10,533 bases of DNA from contig NW_003148771.1 in the NCBI RefSeq assembly GCF_000003605.2, positions 433,390 through 443,922 of the forward strand, given 5' to 3'. Each line of letters starts with the position of its first letter. Positions within the stretch are counted from its first letter, which is position 1. Source of the DNA: Saccoglossus kowalevskii (Eukaryota > Hemichordata > Enteropneusta > Harrimaniidae). A program made the translations under genes and the position numbers. The notes beneath the pieces are model-generated. The model saw only the letters and a list, made by a program, of their open reading frames with translations. It ran no database searches and was not told the DNA's origin. This document shows, piece by piece, positions 1-7,211 of this stretch.

Positions 1-655
1 AATGTCAACCTGATGCAAAGACAATATAAAAATGTCAAGACAATGTTAACCTGATGCAAAGACAATATAAAAATGTCAAGACAAGGGCAACCTGATACAA
101 AGACAATATAAAATGTCAAGACAATGCCAACCTGAAACAAGGACAATATACAAATGTCAAGACAATGTCAACCTGATGCAAAGACAATATAGAAATGTCA
201 AGACATTGCCAACCTAATGCAAAGACAATATAAAAATGTCAAGACAATGCCAACCTAATACAATGACATTATAAAAATGTCAAGACAATGCCAACCTAAT
301 ACAAAGACAATATAAAAATGTCAAGACAATGCCAACCTGATGCAAAGACAATATAGAAATGTCAAGACATTGCCAACCTAATGCAAAGACAATATAAAAA
401 TGTCAAGACAATGCCAACCTAATACAATGACAATATAAAAATGTCAAGACAATGCCAACCTAATACAACGACAATATACAAATGTCAAGACAATGTCAAC
501 CCAATACAAAGACAATATAGAAATGTCAAGACAATGCCAACCTAATTCAAAGGCAATATAGAAATGTCAAGACAATGCCAACCTAAAACAAAGGCAATAT
601 AGAAATGTCAAGACAATGCCAACCCAGTGCAAAGACAATATAAAAATGTCAACAT
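1..655. repeat. 41-bp satellite array, 16 copies, open at the left edge
   Basis: Sixteen head-to-tail units begin at 1, 42, 83, 123, then every 41 bases to 615 (the third unit is 40 bp). Each runs AATGYCAACCTRATRCAAAG, then ACAATATAAAAATGTCAAGAC. Each carries the inverted pair TGTC-AA-GACA and two AATGTCAA-like words. The array is cut by the window edge, so its true length is unknown. It ends at 655 in a diverged unit followed by A-rich sequence. No reading frame persists. It lies in the 3' intron of the PDE7-like gene, if that gene continues leftward. Confidence 0.97.
164..491. repeat. Higher-order repeat in the satellite: two 164-bp tetramers
   Basis: Units 5-8 (164-327) and units 9-12 (328-491) match each other in order: I count 4 differences in 164 bases. 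Shared markers are ATATAG in units 5 and 9, ATTGCC in units 6 and 10 (identical 41-mers), and ACAATGAC in units 7 and 11. Neighbouring 41-mers differ more. This indicates duplication of a four-unit block rather than only monomer slippage. Confidence 0.85.
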
Positions 656-679
656 AATGATAATATACAGAAAAAAAAA

Positions 680-950
680 CACTCAAATAAAGCAAATAAA
701 AATAATGAATGTTGGCACTGATCTCATGCCATATGAAAACAATAATTATACTTTTTTTTAAAATTAGATTTATTATAAAAGCACATACATATAAATATAA
801 AATTTGAGAAATGATCGGTAAGTACAGAAGCGATAAAGTGTTAAATTAAAAGAAGTTTGTTATTTAAAAAAGACGATTGCATTATTCAGACCAACAATAA
901 TTGAAAATTCCCCAGAAAGACGATGAACTTTGCTACTACCAGAATTATAA
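680..950. repeat. Tandem duplication, copy 1 of a ~260-bp unit
   Basis: From CACTCAAATAAA onward this matches 989-1250. Bases 694-950 align without gaps to 994-1250 at a constant 300-base offset, with only 5 mismatches in 257 positions that I can count. Copy 1 has an extra 9 bases (GCAAATAAA) near its left end. Bases 951-988 are a linker not repeated after copy 2. The unit is A/T-rich with no long reading frame; I do not recognise its family. Confidence 0.95.
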
Positions 951-988
951 AAATAGAGTAATGTTTACAGTTGGAAATTCTACTATGC

Positions 989-1250
989 CACTCAAATAAA
1001 AATAATGAATGTTGGCACTGATCTCATGCCATATGAAAACAATAATTATACTTTTTTTTTAAATTAGATTTATTATAAAAGCACATACATATAAATATAA
1101 AATTTGAGAAATTATCGGTAAGTACAGCAGCGATAAAGTGTTAAATTAAAAGAAGTTTGTTATTTAAAAAAGACGATTGCATTATTCAGACCAACAATAA
1201 TTGAAAATTTCCCAGAAAGACGATGAACTTTGCTACTACTAGAATTATAA
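989..1250. repeat. Tandem duplication, copy 2, ending at a transposon boundary
   Basis: Near-identical (about 98%) to 680-950. Similarity to copy 1 stops between 1250 and 1251, exactly where the Helentron-like element begins with ACAAGCAGCCT. So either that element inserted into copy 2, or the duplication end and element end share one breakpoint. Confidence 0.93.
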
Positions 1251-1312
1251 CAAGCAGCCTATCGGCTGAGATAGCTCCGCTGTTAGAAATGCACATTTCA
1301 ATTAAAGAACTG

Positions 1313-2488
1313 AAGACATCATCAGAAAATGAACAATATGTATAGTATCAAAGCAATCGGACTTACAGTTTTTAACAAGAAGTCGAAAATATCACTTTCT
1401 ACCAAATATGACAAAAATATTCACCAAAATTATAGAATCCAAGATATCATCACGAAATGAACAAATCTGAGAAAGGTCTACATGTAGTATCTAAATATGT
1501 AATATCAAAGCAATTGAACTATTGGTTTTTAACAAGAAGTCAAAAATATCACTTTTTACCAAAAATTACAAAAATATTCACGAAAATTTGAGAATTGAAG
1601 ACATCATCACAAAATGAACAAATCTGAAAGAGGTCCACATGTAGTACCTATATATGTAATATCAAAGCAATCAGACTTGTGGTTTTTAACAAAAAGTCGA
1701 AAATATCACTTTTTACCAAAAATTACAAAAATATTCACGAAAATTAGAGAATTGAAGACATCATCACAAAATGAACAAATCTGAAAGAGGTCCACATGTA
1801 GTACCTATATATGTAATATCAAAGCAATCAGACTTGTGGTTTTTAACAAAAAGTCGAAAATATCACTTTTTACCAAAAATTACAAAAATATTCACCAAAA
1901 TTAGAGAATTGAAGATATCATCACAAAATGAACAAATCTGAGAGAGGTCCACATGTAGTACCTATATATGTAGTATCAAAGCAATTGGACTTGCAGTTTT
2001 TAACAAGAAGTCGAAAATATCACTTTTTACCAAAAATGATAAAAATATTCACCAAAATTAGAGAATTAAAGATATCATTACAAAATGAACAATTCTGAGA
2101 GAGGTCCACATGTAGTACCTATATATGTAATATCAAAGCAATTGCACTTGCGGTTTTTAACAAGAAGTCGAAAATATCACTTTTTACCAAAAATGACAAA
2201 AATATTCACCAAAATTAGAGAATTAAAGATATCATTACAAAATGAACAAATCTGAGAGAGGTCCACATGTAGTACCTATATATGTAAATATCAAAGCAAT
2301 TGGACTTGCGGTTTTCAACAAGAAGTCGAAAATATCACTTTTTACTAAAAATGACAAAAATATTCACCAAAATTAAAGAATTGAAGATATCATCATGAAA
2401 TGAACAAATCTGAGAGAGGTCTACCCAAGGTACATATACACCAAGTATCAAAGCATTCAGGCTTGTAGTTTTCAAGAAGAAGTCGAAA
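1313..2488 (+). repeat. 157-bp tandem core of the long Helentron-like element
   Basis: Units begin with AAGAYATCATYA at 1313, 1441, 1598, 1755, 1912, 2069, 2226 and 2384, giving spacings of 128, 157, 157, 157, 157, 157 and 158. The first unit is shortened and the last is partial, ending around AGAAGTCGAAAAAG. Units at 1598 and 1755 differ at one position that I can see, showing recent local expansion. The length is not a multiple of three, so short open frames on either strand here are not genes. Confidence 0.95.
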
Positions 2489-2504
2489 AAGTAAAACATT
2501 GACA

Positions 2505-2535
2505 CGGACGACGACGGACGACGACGACGACGGAC
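2505..2535 (+). repeat. GAC/GGAC trinucleotide tract near the element's 3' end
   Basis: Imperfect (GAC)n with GGAC interruptions. A shorter version sits at the same place in the second element (8852-8864), so the tract belongs to the element and varies in length. Its complement produces an artefactual poly-Arg stretch on the minus strand. Confidence 0.9.
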
Positions 2536-2551
2536 AATCACTCATATGATA

Positions 2552-2582
2552 AGCTCCGCTCGACAAAGTCGACAGCGGAGCT
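2552..2582 (+). other. 3' terminal hairpin of the long Helentron-like element
   Basis: AGCTCCGCT (2552-2560) pairs with AGCGGAGCT (2574-2582). Inside, CGAC pairs with GTCG around an AAA loop, with a two-base AC bulge on the 3' side. The right arm is also the partner of the 5' subterminal repeat at 1272-1283. In rolling-circle elements such a stem-loop marks the 3' end of transposition. Confidence 0.85.
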
Positions 2583-2583
2583 A

Positions 2584-2864
2584 AAAAGTATATTTATAGC
2601 TGTAGAAGAAATCCTACAATCCCTTCTGCAATTGCGTTTAAATCACTCGTCCGTGAAAATAGAAAAATAGAGTTGGAAATAGCCCTATATAAAGGAAAGG
2701 AACAATATCACTATCATAAATGGGAGCTCTTGAATAATTGGTTGGATTAAAAACAAGTAAATTATTCTTGTTTGTCATGTACATTTTTTTTTAGGGGGGA
2801 TTTTGTTTATTGGGAAATAAAAAAAATGTTATTAACACAAAAAAAAATAAAGACACAACTATAC
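2584..2864. other. Unique intron sequence between element and exon e
   Basis: About 280 bases with no recognisable gene or repeat. It holds a TATATAAAG word (2686-2694) that I do not take as a promoter, and A/T homopolymers near 2786-2850. The donor of exon e (GTATAG on the minus strand) lies at its right end. Confidence 0.7.
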
Positions 2865-3038
2865 CTGGAACCTTGTAAGGAATTCCTGCTGCCGAGTGAT
2901 GTCTGTTGCAAGTATCAGAGATTTAATATGCCATTCAAGTTCAGCTCTTTGTCGTGGTGTGAAGTGATCGAATACCCCCGTTTCATGTAATACAGCTACA
3001 CAGGAACGCCAGTGATGGTTCTCAAGCACAGAAGAATT
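2865..3038 (-). CDS. PDE7: PDE7-like exon e, SVLENHHW exon
   Basis: 174-bp exon, 58 codons, phase 0 at both ends. The acceptor has a good pyrimidine tract (TTTTTTTCCTCTAG) and the donor is CAG|GTATAG, somewhat weaker. It reads [20 protein letters not shown], then [20 protein letters not shown], then [28 protein letters not shown] and LILATDI.RQ.E.L.RF are PDE7 hallmarks. The following exon, expected to carry the ALKCADICNP-like metal Asp, is not found down to base 1, so the next intron is at least 2864 bp long and contains all the repeats at 1-2583. Confidence 0.94.
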
Positions 3039-6000
3039 CTAGAGGAAAAAAATAGTTTCTCAGTGGGAATACAATATTGTATGTAAGGACTAATTATTTG
3101 CTAGGTTTTATTTTGCCTTATTTTACTGATAGCTAAATGCAGCAAATTAAAACCAAGTTAATACTGAAAGATACTTTATTATAGCTGGAATTAATTTTTG
3201 CTGAAAATTCTTTTTGGGCGTTTTGTATGGGATTTATTTTCATGAGTTGTTGATAAGTGGAATGTAAAATATATGAAAAAGGGTGTATTTGCTGGATATT
3301 ATTTTCACTGAATAATTTTTTAGCAAAAATAGCAAAAGTAAAATTCAAGTAAAAATAAAGTATTTCACAGTATGCCATTTCACTAAATCAGTGAATTTAA
3401 AATCTGGTAAATATCTATAGGCAACTTATATGCTAAATTTAAACACAGTAAATATTGCTCCTTTAGAGTCTAAAAATAGATAAACAAGTAGCATATGGGT
3501 AATAATTTAATTTTACTTTCAATTTGCTATGGAATGAAAAACATATTCTTAGGCAATAGTTAGAATGGATAGGGAGGAAATTAAAAAGTCACATTGATGG
3601 TGTGAGATAATAATAACTGGTGAAGAGCCCACACATCGCAATGCCATTTTTTTTTTAGACAAAACAATTTTTTAGGAATGATGTACTGTACCGTATATGC
3701 CTTTAATTGACACGAATTGCATCAGAAAAAATTCAAAATAGTACAGCAGTGAAGATTTTGGTGGGGTACTTAATTAAGACAGAGAAGTATGGAGAGGCTT
3801 TCATAAACTGTTTTCCTGAAATTATATATCCATTAACGAAAAGGTACAATAATTAGGTAAAAAGAAAAACTTAGATTATTGATTTTCTCAACACAGAGAG
3901 AAATGTTTTTCTGTTTTGCCCTGGTAAAATGCAAAAGGCAAGGTCAGGGGTCAGGGGGTCAGGTCACCTTACCTTGTACATAGATGCAAGATGGCTGGAA
4001 GTTGCTATGAGAAATGCTTGATTAACACCAGGGTGGTCAAGATCATGAGTTATGGCTGCTAATAATGTTGCCATAGTTTCCAGTGGATTAATCATACCTG
4101 CTATCTGTGAAATGGGAATAAATATAATGTAATAGATGTAAATGATTTATATTCCTACCTTAATGAGATGTGATTTCTACATGAAACAGATATGCAGAGA
4201 AAACTAGCATATCAAAGATTTAAGTTATATAAATACTCCCCTCTATAGTTGAACAATTTTATAACAACAGGAATGAAACAAATGTATGAATACCGGTAGT
4301 CTGGATTAATTGTTTTCAATCACAAAATCTTGTTGCAGTAAGCATATGAACATATCACTGGGGTTGTTGACCCTTTTAACACCACTGTTTTAATCTTAAA
4401 AGTAAAACCTGCCACATGACATTTATAATGCAGTATGGGATAATTTCTTAGGTAATTTAGGAACAAATTAACATACAGTAAAAAACATGTATTTTTAACC
4501 AGCATGTTAATTTAAAACAAACTATTTTCTTATAATGAGATTATCAGCAATTTAGCTAAATAGTCAATTTATCAATCATGTCAAATTTGCAGTAAACTGT
4601 AACAACCATTATTCAGCCTGAGCTTGATCAAAAAACTAATGGAAAATTAGGTTTAATATTTTGAGAAAGTGACTCACTATACTGCAATGTTGATTAACAA
4701 AACGGCACAAAGTATACATCTGTCATAAGCGTAAAAAACCCTTTTTGCCACACGCTTGTCACCATGACAACACTTACCGTCTGTTCCCTAAGATAACAAT
4801 GCATTGCTTGTGTCACATCAGCAGCATGGATGGAATTATGATAAGGATTCTTACAATGGTACCCTTCCTCAATAAGTGCTGCAGAGAGAAAAAAAATGTC
4901 ATCTGGTAATGATTTACTACTCTCTAAACTTAATTTGAAAAATGGTCCTACAACATGTCTCTTGACGGCCGGCCGTCATTAACCCCTATTATAATGTGTA
5001 ATTTGACGGCAGCCATAGATAGATAGATAGTCTTCCAAAGTTACATATTTTTTAGCAGCCATCTTGAATTGGAAGATACTGTAAAACATGTCTTTTTCGC
5101 GAGCATTTCGTTTTAGCGAATTTAGCAAGAGAACTGATTCGCTAATTCAAGATGTCGCTAATGATTTTATTATAAATTCAAAATGGCCAAGGCTTGGGAT
5201 TTGTATACAGTGATCTGGAATATAAAAATCTGGGGCGCTTCCTAATTACACTTGACAGTTTTTCTTTGTTTTATGGAGGTGACAACTGCGCATTTGTTTT
5301 GGCACGCAACAGAAAGTATTGTGAAAATAGGAAATCAAAAATGACAACAGAGATTCGCTAAATCAACATTTCGTTATTACGTCATTTTACCACAATTCGC
5401 TAAAATTACATGTCGCTTTTTCAACATGTTTTACAGTAGTTCCCTCAAGGCTACCAGACATGAGACATTTTCACCATGGTTTAATTTTTTGTACCAGGAT
5501 TTTTATTCTAATGAGACAAATTGTGTTATAAAAATACAAGAAAACACAAGTGACAATTCATAAGCGTACAATAAACATTTGAGTACACTATAACGGGAAA
5601 AACACTTCATTCTGTCTCTAGTTACACATGAATGTGTAATTGTCTCATACTTTCCAAACTAATGTAACAATTCCACCCAACATATTTAATTCCTGGTGAG
5701 AATGGCAGTTACATATTTTATGGAATCTTGAATTGAAATACAGTCCCCCCAAAGATTACATATTTTATGACAGCCATCTTGAATTTAAAGATAATCCTAT
5801 GGGACTAGAATGTATCAATTTTTACTGCAGCCACCTTAAATAGATGATTTCCTGTGGAGCGAGTTTAAAACATTCTGAATTAGAGATTAAAGGCACTTTC
5901 CAAACATTTCTTGGTAGTAATGTCATAGAGAAGGAGGCTATTTACCATCATTTTTCTGTGTATTTCTGACTTCTTTTCTAAGTTTCTTAGCTGAGAAACA

Positions 6001-7211
6001 CTTTTAATATACTCATAGTTGAGAGACATTCATGAGTATATTGCTCACTCTGCAATACCTGTACCGAATTTAGAATGACTTGTGACGTGATCATTTGCTG
6101 AATCACACTGGAAATGGTCTATGTGAAGATACTCCCCTTATGATTACACATCTCTGTGGCAACCATCCTGAATTAGAAGACTGTCTCCATGGAAACCACA
6201 TGCATGTCTCTACAATACTCACCAAAGCATTTGAGGACTTTCATTATATCCAGGTGGAAATATTCAACCAACTTGTACTCATGGAATAGGTATAGTGATA
6301 CGTAAAACAAAGAACGTCCTAAAATTGGAAAAAAATAGAGCTTAAATAAAAAATTACTCAAAACAGAAACATGCCTACATGAAAATCATGTCAGACTTAA
6401 AGTAAATCTACATTGAAGAGTAGACCATTAATTTTGTTGGGGGTGGGCTAGTTTGGAAATATGAATTAAAATAATAGTGTACGTCGTTAGTAAACATTGC
6501 ATAATTTGATTAATTATTCATGAAATCATTCAATTTGGGCAAACAAAACGGAAATCACAAACTAAGCATCTGTCAATAAACTTTGAATGCAATGAACATT
6601 ATGACATTGTATTGTAGAAAAGTCTAACATCATGTGCCTGAGACCTCCGTAGGCGAGTGGCAAAAAACCAAGGGTGACAGAAAAAAAGTGACATAGCCTT
6701 GTACAAAACCAAGAGGTTCCCCCAATACTGTTGTGATGTTAAAATAAAATTTCTAAGAGCTTTGTTCAGGTAGCAAAGTCTTCCTTAGGCTTCATTGAAA
6801 AGCCATATCGAAGTAGCAGAGAGATTTCAAATGTCTTAATTCTCTATGCACACTGTCTGCATTGAATCTGTTTCATATACAGAACACCATTCTATGACCA
6901 TGTCGGTTCTATTTTTAGTTCTGCATGTCACATTATGAATCTCCACCCATAATAAGGTGTCATAAATGTACACAGATGTGCCTGTTCATTTTTTGTCCAT
7001 CAAATTTTTTTTTTCATTTGGTTAGAACATGTTTGTGTTTCTTGCAGAAACTATTTTGTCTCAACCCCCTTCCCCTTGCCCCCATAGCATAAATATTGAT
7101 ACATCCCTAAACATTATGATGCAATCAAAGTGAGAATACATGATTACCATTTGTCAGCCTGTCAAGATGGAACACATCAAAATCCCAATGGTTGATACGT
7201 GACAGCACATG
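2865..7211 (-). CDS. PDE7: PDE7-like cAMP phosphodiesterase, partial gene, five internal coding exons
   Basis: Gene-level entry: join of 7148-7211, 6223-6318, 4778-4878, 3973-4104 and 2865-3038 on the minus strand. The joined 567 bases encode 189 residues without a stop. The family hydrolyses cAMP to 5'-AMP in the cytoplasm using two metal ions. Visible in order are [52 protein letters not shown] and [18 protein letters not shown] together with [10 protein letters not shown] points to PDE7 rather than PDE4 (which has HPGVSNQF) or PDE8. The general-acid His (YHN), metal His (IHAAD) and HD pair are intact, so this looks like a functional gene. The third metal-binding Asp and the glutamine that selects the nucleotide belong to exons left of the window; the N-terminal region is not seen. 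Introns are 829, 1344, 673 and 934 bp, with phases 1, 1, 0 and 0. Whether it is closer to PDE7A or PDE7B cannot be settled; the [12 protein letters not shown] stretch resembles PDE7B slightly more, from memory. Confidence 0.93.
3039..3972 (-). other. Intron between exons d and e
   Basis: 934-bp A/T-rich intron, GT...AG on the minus strand, phase 0. Apart from the GGTCA cluster next to the exon d donor and a poly-T run near 3647-3656, I see no repeat or coding signal. Open frames on either strand are short and unlike any protein I recognise. Confidence 0.85.
3941..3966 (+). promoter_or_regulatory. Cluster of nuclear-receptor-like half-sites (AGGTCA/GGGTCA)
   Basis: Four half-sites in 26 bases on the plus strand: AGGTCA 3941-3946, GGGTCA 3948-3953, GGGTCA 3956-3961 and AGGTCA 3961-3966. 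The first pair is spaced by one base (DR1-like), the second by two (DR2-like), and the last two share an A. DR1 and DR2 arrangements are recognised by RXR-type heterodimers in animals. Because the cluster starts 6 bases past the exon d donor, on the transcribed strand it reads as CCCTGACC repeats and may instead act on splicing, or simply be a short G-rich tandem repeat. Function is inference. Confidence 0.35.
3973..4104 (-). CDS. PDE7: PDE7-like exon d, HDxxHPG signature exon
   Basis: 132-bp exon, exactly 44 codons, phase 0 at both ends. The acceptor is CCCATTTCACAG and the donor is AAG|GTAAGG. It contains the class I phosphodiesterase signature [12 protein letters not shown] at 4012-4047, which fits the PROSITE-type pattern H-D-[LIVMFY]-x-H-x-[AG]-x(2)-[NQ]-x-[LIVMFY]. 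The His and Asp at its start are metal ligands. Before it lies a hydrophobic helix ([13 protein letters not shown]) and after it [14 protein letters not shown], matching PDE7 FLIKTNxxLAxLYK. The intron just past the donor carries a cluster of GGTCA motifs, listed separately. Confidence 0.95.
4105..4777 (-). other. Intron between exons c and d
   Basis: 673-bp intron, GT...AG on the minus strand, phase 0, A/T-rich. I see no repeat, RNA gene or conserved reading frame in it. Confidence 0.85.
4778..4878 (-). CDS. PDE7: PDE7-like exon c, HNxxHxxD metal-site exon
   Basis: 101-bp exon with an excellent acceptor (TTTCTCTCTGCAG) and donor (ACG|GTAAGTG). Two bases complete an Ala codon, followed by 33 codons that include [20 protein letters not shown] and [13 protein letters not shown]. 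The block HNSIHAAD lies at 4817-4840: the His of YHN is the general acid of class I phosphodiesterases and the His of IHAAD binds metal. VTQAMHCYL is close to invariant in PDE7. The exon ends in phase 0. Confidence 0.95.
4963..4978. repeat. 16-bp perfect palindrome TGACGGCCGGCCGTCA
   Basis: Fully self-complementary, GC-rich and CpG-containing in an A/T-rich intron. It begins shortly before the first diverged repeat unit, and TTGACGGC recurs just downstream at 5002-5009. It may be a remnant transposon end or a protein-binding palindrome; nothing in the sequence decides. Confidence 0.7.
5015..5030. repeat. (ATAG)4 microsatellite
   Basis: Four perfect ATAG units, directly preceded by GGCAGCC of a diverged repeat copy. 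Short; likely polymorphic at most. Confidence 0.85.
5031..5076 (+). repeat. Diverged ~60-bp repeat, unit interrupted by the MITE
   Basis: CCAAAGTTACATATTTTTTA followed by GCAGCCATCTTGAATTGGAAGA. It continues after the MITE at 5439-5450. It shares the exact 15-mer CAGCCATCTTGAATT (5056-5070) with the unit at 5745-5807. Confidence 0.75.
5077..5438. mobile_element. 362-bp MITE with TA target-site duplication
   Basis: Starts TA-CTGTAAAACATGT (5077-5091) and ends ACATGTTTTACAG-TA in reverse complement terms (AACATGTTTTACAG at 5423-5436, TA at 5437-5438). Inner inverted similarity continues through TTTTAGCGAATT (5111-5122) against AATTCGCTAAAA near 5394-5405. The motif TTCGCTAA/TTAGCGAA occurs about four times inside. 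There is no transposase frame. TA duplication and short inverted ends suggest mobilisation by a Tc1/mariner-like transposase. The insertion is confirmed by sister repeat units that show the uninterrupted site: left flank GAATTGGAAGA plus right flank GTTCCCTCAAGG matches GAATTTAAAGA-TA-ATCCTATGGG at 5781-5803. Confidence 0.88.
5704..5738 (+). repeat. Diverged ~60-bp repeat, short unit
   Basis: GGCAGTTACATATTTTATGG followed by AATCTTGAATTGAAA. Same order of words as the neighbouring units (TTACATATTTTATG, then ATCTTGAATT) but lacking the CAGCC segment. Confidence 0.65.
5745..5807 (+). repeat. Diverged ~60-bp repeat, best-preserved unit
   Basis: Begins CCCCCCAAAGATTACATATT, then TTATGACAGCCATCTTGAAT, then TTAAAGATAATCCTATGGGAC. 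It serves as the empty-site comparison for the MITE at 5077-5438. A weaker copy (CTGCAGCCACCTTAAATAG) follows at about 5811-5856. Confidence 0.75.
6132..6194 (+). repeat. Diverged ~60-bp repeat, unit next to exon b
   Basis: CTCCCCTTATGATTACACAT, then CTCTGTGGCAACCATCCTGA, then ATTAGAAGACTGTCTCCATGGAAAC. It lies about 30 bases from the exon b donor, in the intron. A fragment of the same family is at about 4985-5014 (CCCCTATTATAATGTGTAAT, then TTGACGGCAGCC). Confidence 0.65.
6223..6318 (-). CDS. PDE7: PDE7-like exon b
   Basis: 96-bp exon. The acceptor is a T-rich tract ending TTTTAG and the donor is TTTG|GTGAGT, a strong consensus. The first two bases complete the Gly codon split from exon a. 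The exon then gives [20 protein letters not shown] and [11 protein letters not shown], ending with one base of the next split codon. This matches the helix after DRLTNG in PDE7 (family pattern NSLVSL..HLF....L.EYFHLDMMKL). The segment [11 protein letters not shown] is slightly diverged from vertebrate PDE7 but has the same length and register. Confidence 0.92.
6319..7147 (-). other. Intron between exons a and b
   Basis: 829-bp intron, phase 1. Nothing recognisable as repeat, RNA gene or regulatory array; a few G-rich or C-rich runs (near 6438-6447 and 7064-7083) and poly-T near 7005-7014. Confidence 0.8.
7148..7211 (-). CDS. PDE7: PDE7-like exon a (start of catalytic domain)
   Basis: 64-bp exon, the most 5' one I can identify. 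On the minus strand it follows a TTTTCAG acceptor and ends at AAATG|GTAATC. It reads in phase 0 from its first base and gives 21 residues from [12 protein letters not shown] to DRLTN, then one base of a split Gly codon. WDFDxFxxDRLTNG is the conserved entry into the PDE7 catalytic domain. The next upstream exon must end on a codon boundary and, by family analogy, with residues near GQAK or GQAR; no such exon is recognisable between here and base 10533, so the upstream intron is probably over 3.3 kb. Confidence 0.9.

Larger units (their letters stand above)
1250..2583 (+). mobile_element. Helentron/HINE-like non-autonomous rolling-circle element, long copy
   Basis: The 5' end (CAAGCAGCCT...GGCTGAGATAGCTCCGCT) and the 3' end (GACGACGGACAATCACTCAT..., then a hairpin) both recur at 8240-8912, which defines the element. 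A 12-bp subterminal inverted repeat TAGCTCCGCTGT (1272-1283) pairs with ACAGCGGAGCTA (2572-2583). Between them lies a tandem core of 157-bp units, then a GAC-rich tract and a terminal hairpin. Subterminal inverted repeat, central tandem core and 3' stem-loop without target duplication are the described architecture of Helentron-associated elements (HINE, DINE-1, Helitron2 types). No Rep/helicase is encoded. Orientation is set by the 3' hairpin. A tandem-core MITE of the oyster 'pearl' kind is an alternative name for a similar architecture. The exact ends are uncertain by a few bases. Confidence 0.8.
4879..6222 (-). other. Intron between exons b and c, repeat-rich
   Basis: 1344-bp intron, phase 1, with strong splice sites. 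It contains a palindrome (4963-4978), an ATAG microsatellite (5015-5030), a MITE (5077-5438) and several diverged copies of a ~60-bp repeat between about 4985 and 6194 (the last copy runs into exon b's donor region). No coding segment is recognised. Confidence 0.85.

Noticed and set aside
1-655. CRISPR-like array
   Set aside because: Units are continuous 41-mers without unique spacers, in an animal gene context.
2335-2541. Minus-strand open frame with an Arg-rich start
   Set aside because: It lies wholly in the 157-bp tandem core and GAC tract of a transposon; the Arg run is the reverse of the GAC repeat.
2584-2625. Continuation of the 309-bp duplicated unit after the Helentron-like element
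   Set aside because: There is a gapped resemblance to 951-988 (for example GAAATCCTAC against GAAATTCTAC), but identity is near 70-75% while the copies upstream are 98% identical, so chance cannot be excluded.
2686-2694. TATATAAAG, a perfect TATA-box word
   Set aside because: It sits inside the inferred intron in A/T-rich DNA with no start codon or exon following on the plus strand.
2772-2990. Plus-strand open frame
   Set aside because: Antisense shadow of exon e of the PDE7-like gene; the minus strand has the conserved protein and splice sites.
3682-3755. Possible second MITE with TGTACTGTA / TAGTACAG ends
   Set aside because: The inverted ends are only 7-8 bases, with no convincing target duplication and no internal similarity to the MITE at 5077-5438.
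6640-6661. GTAGGCGAGTGGC, resembling a Pol III A box of a tRNA or SINE
   Set aside because: No B box (GGTTCGAATCC-like) at the right distance and no cloverleaf.
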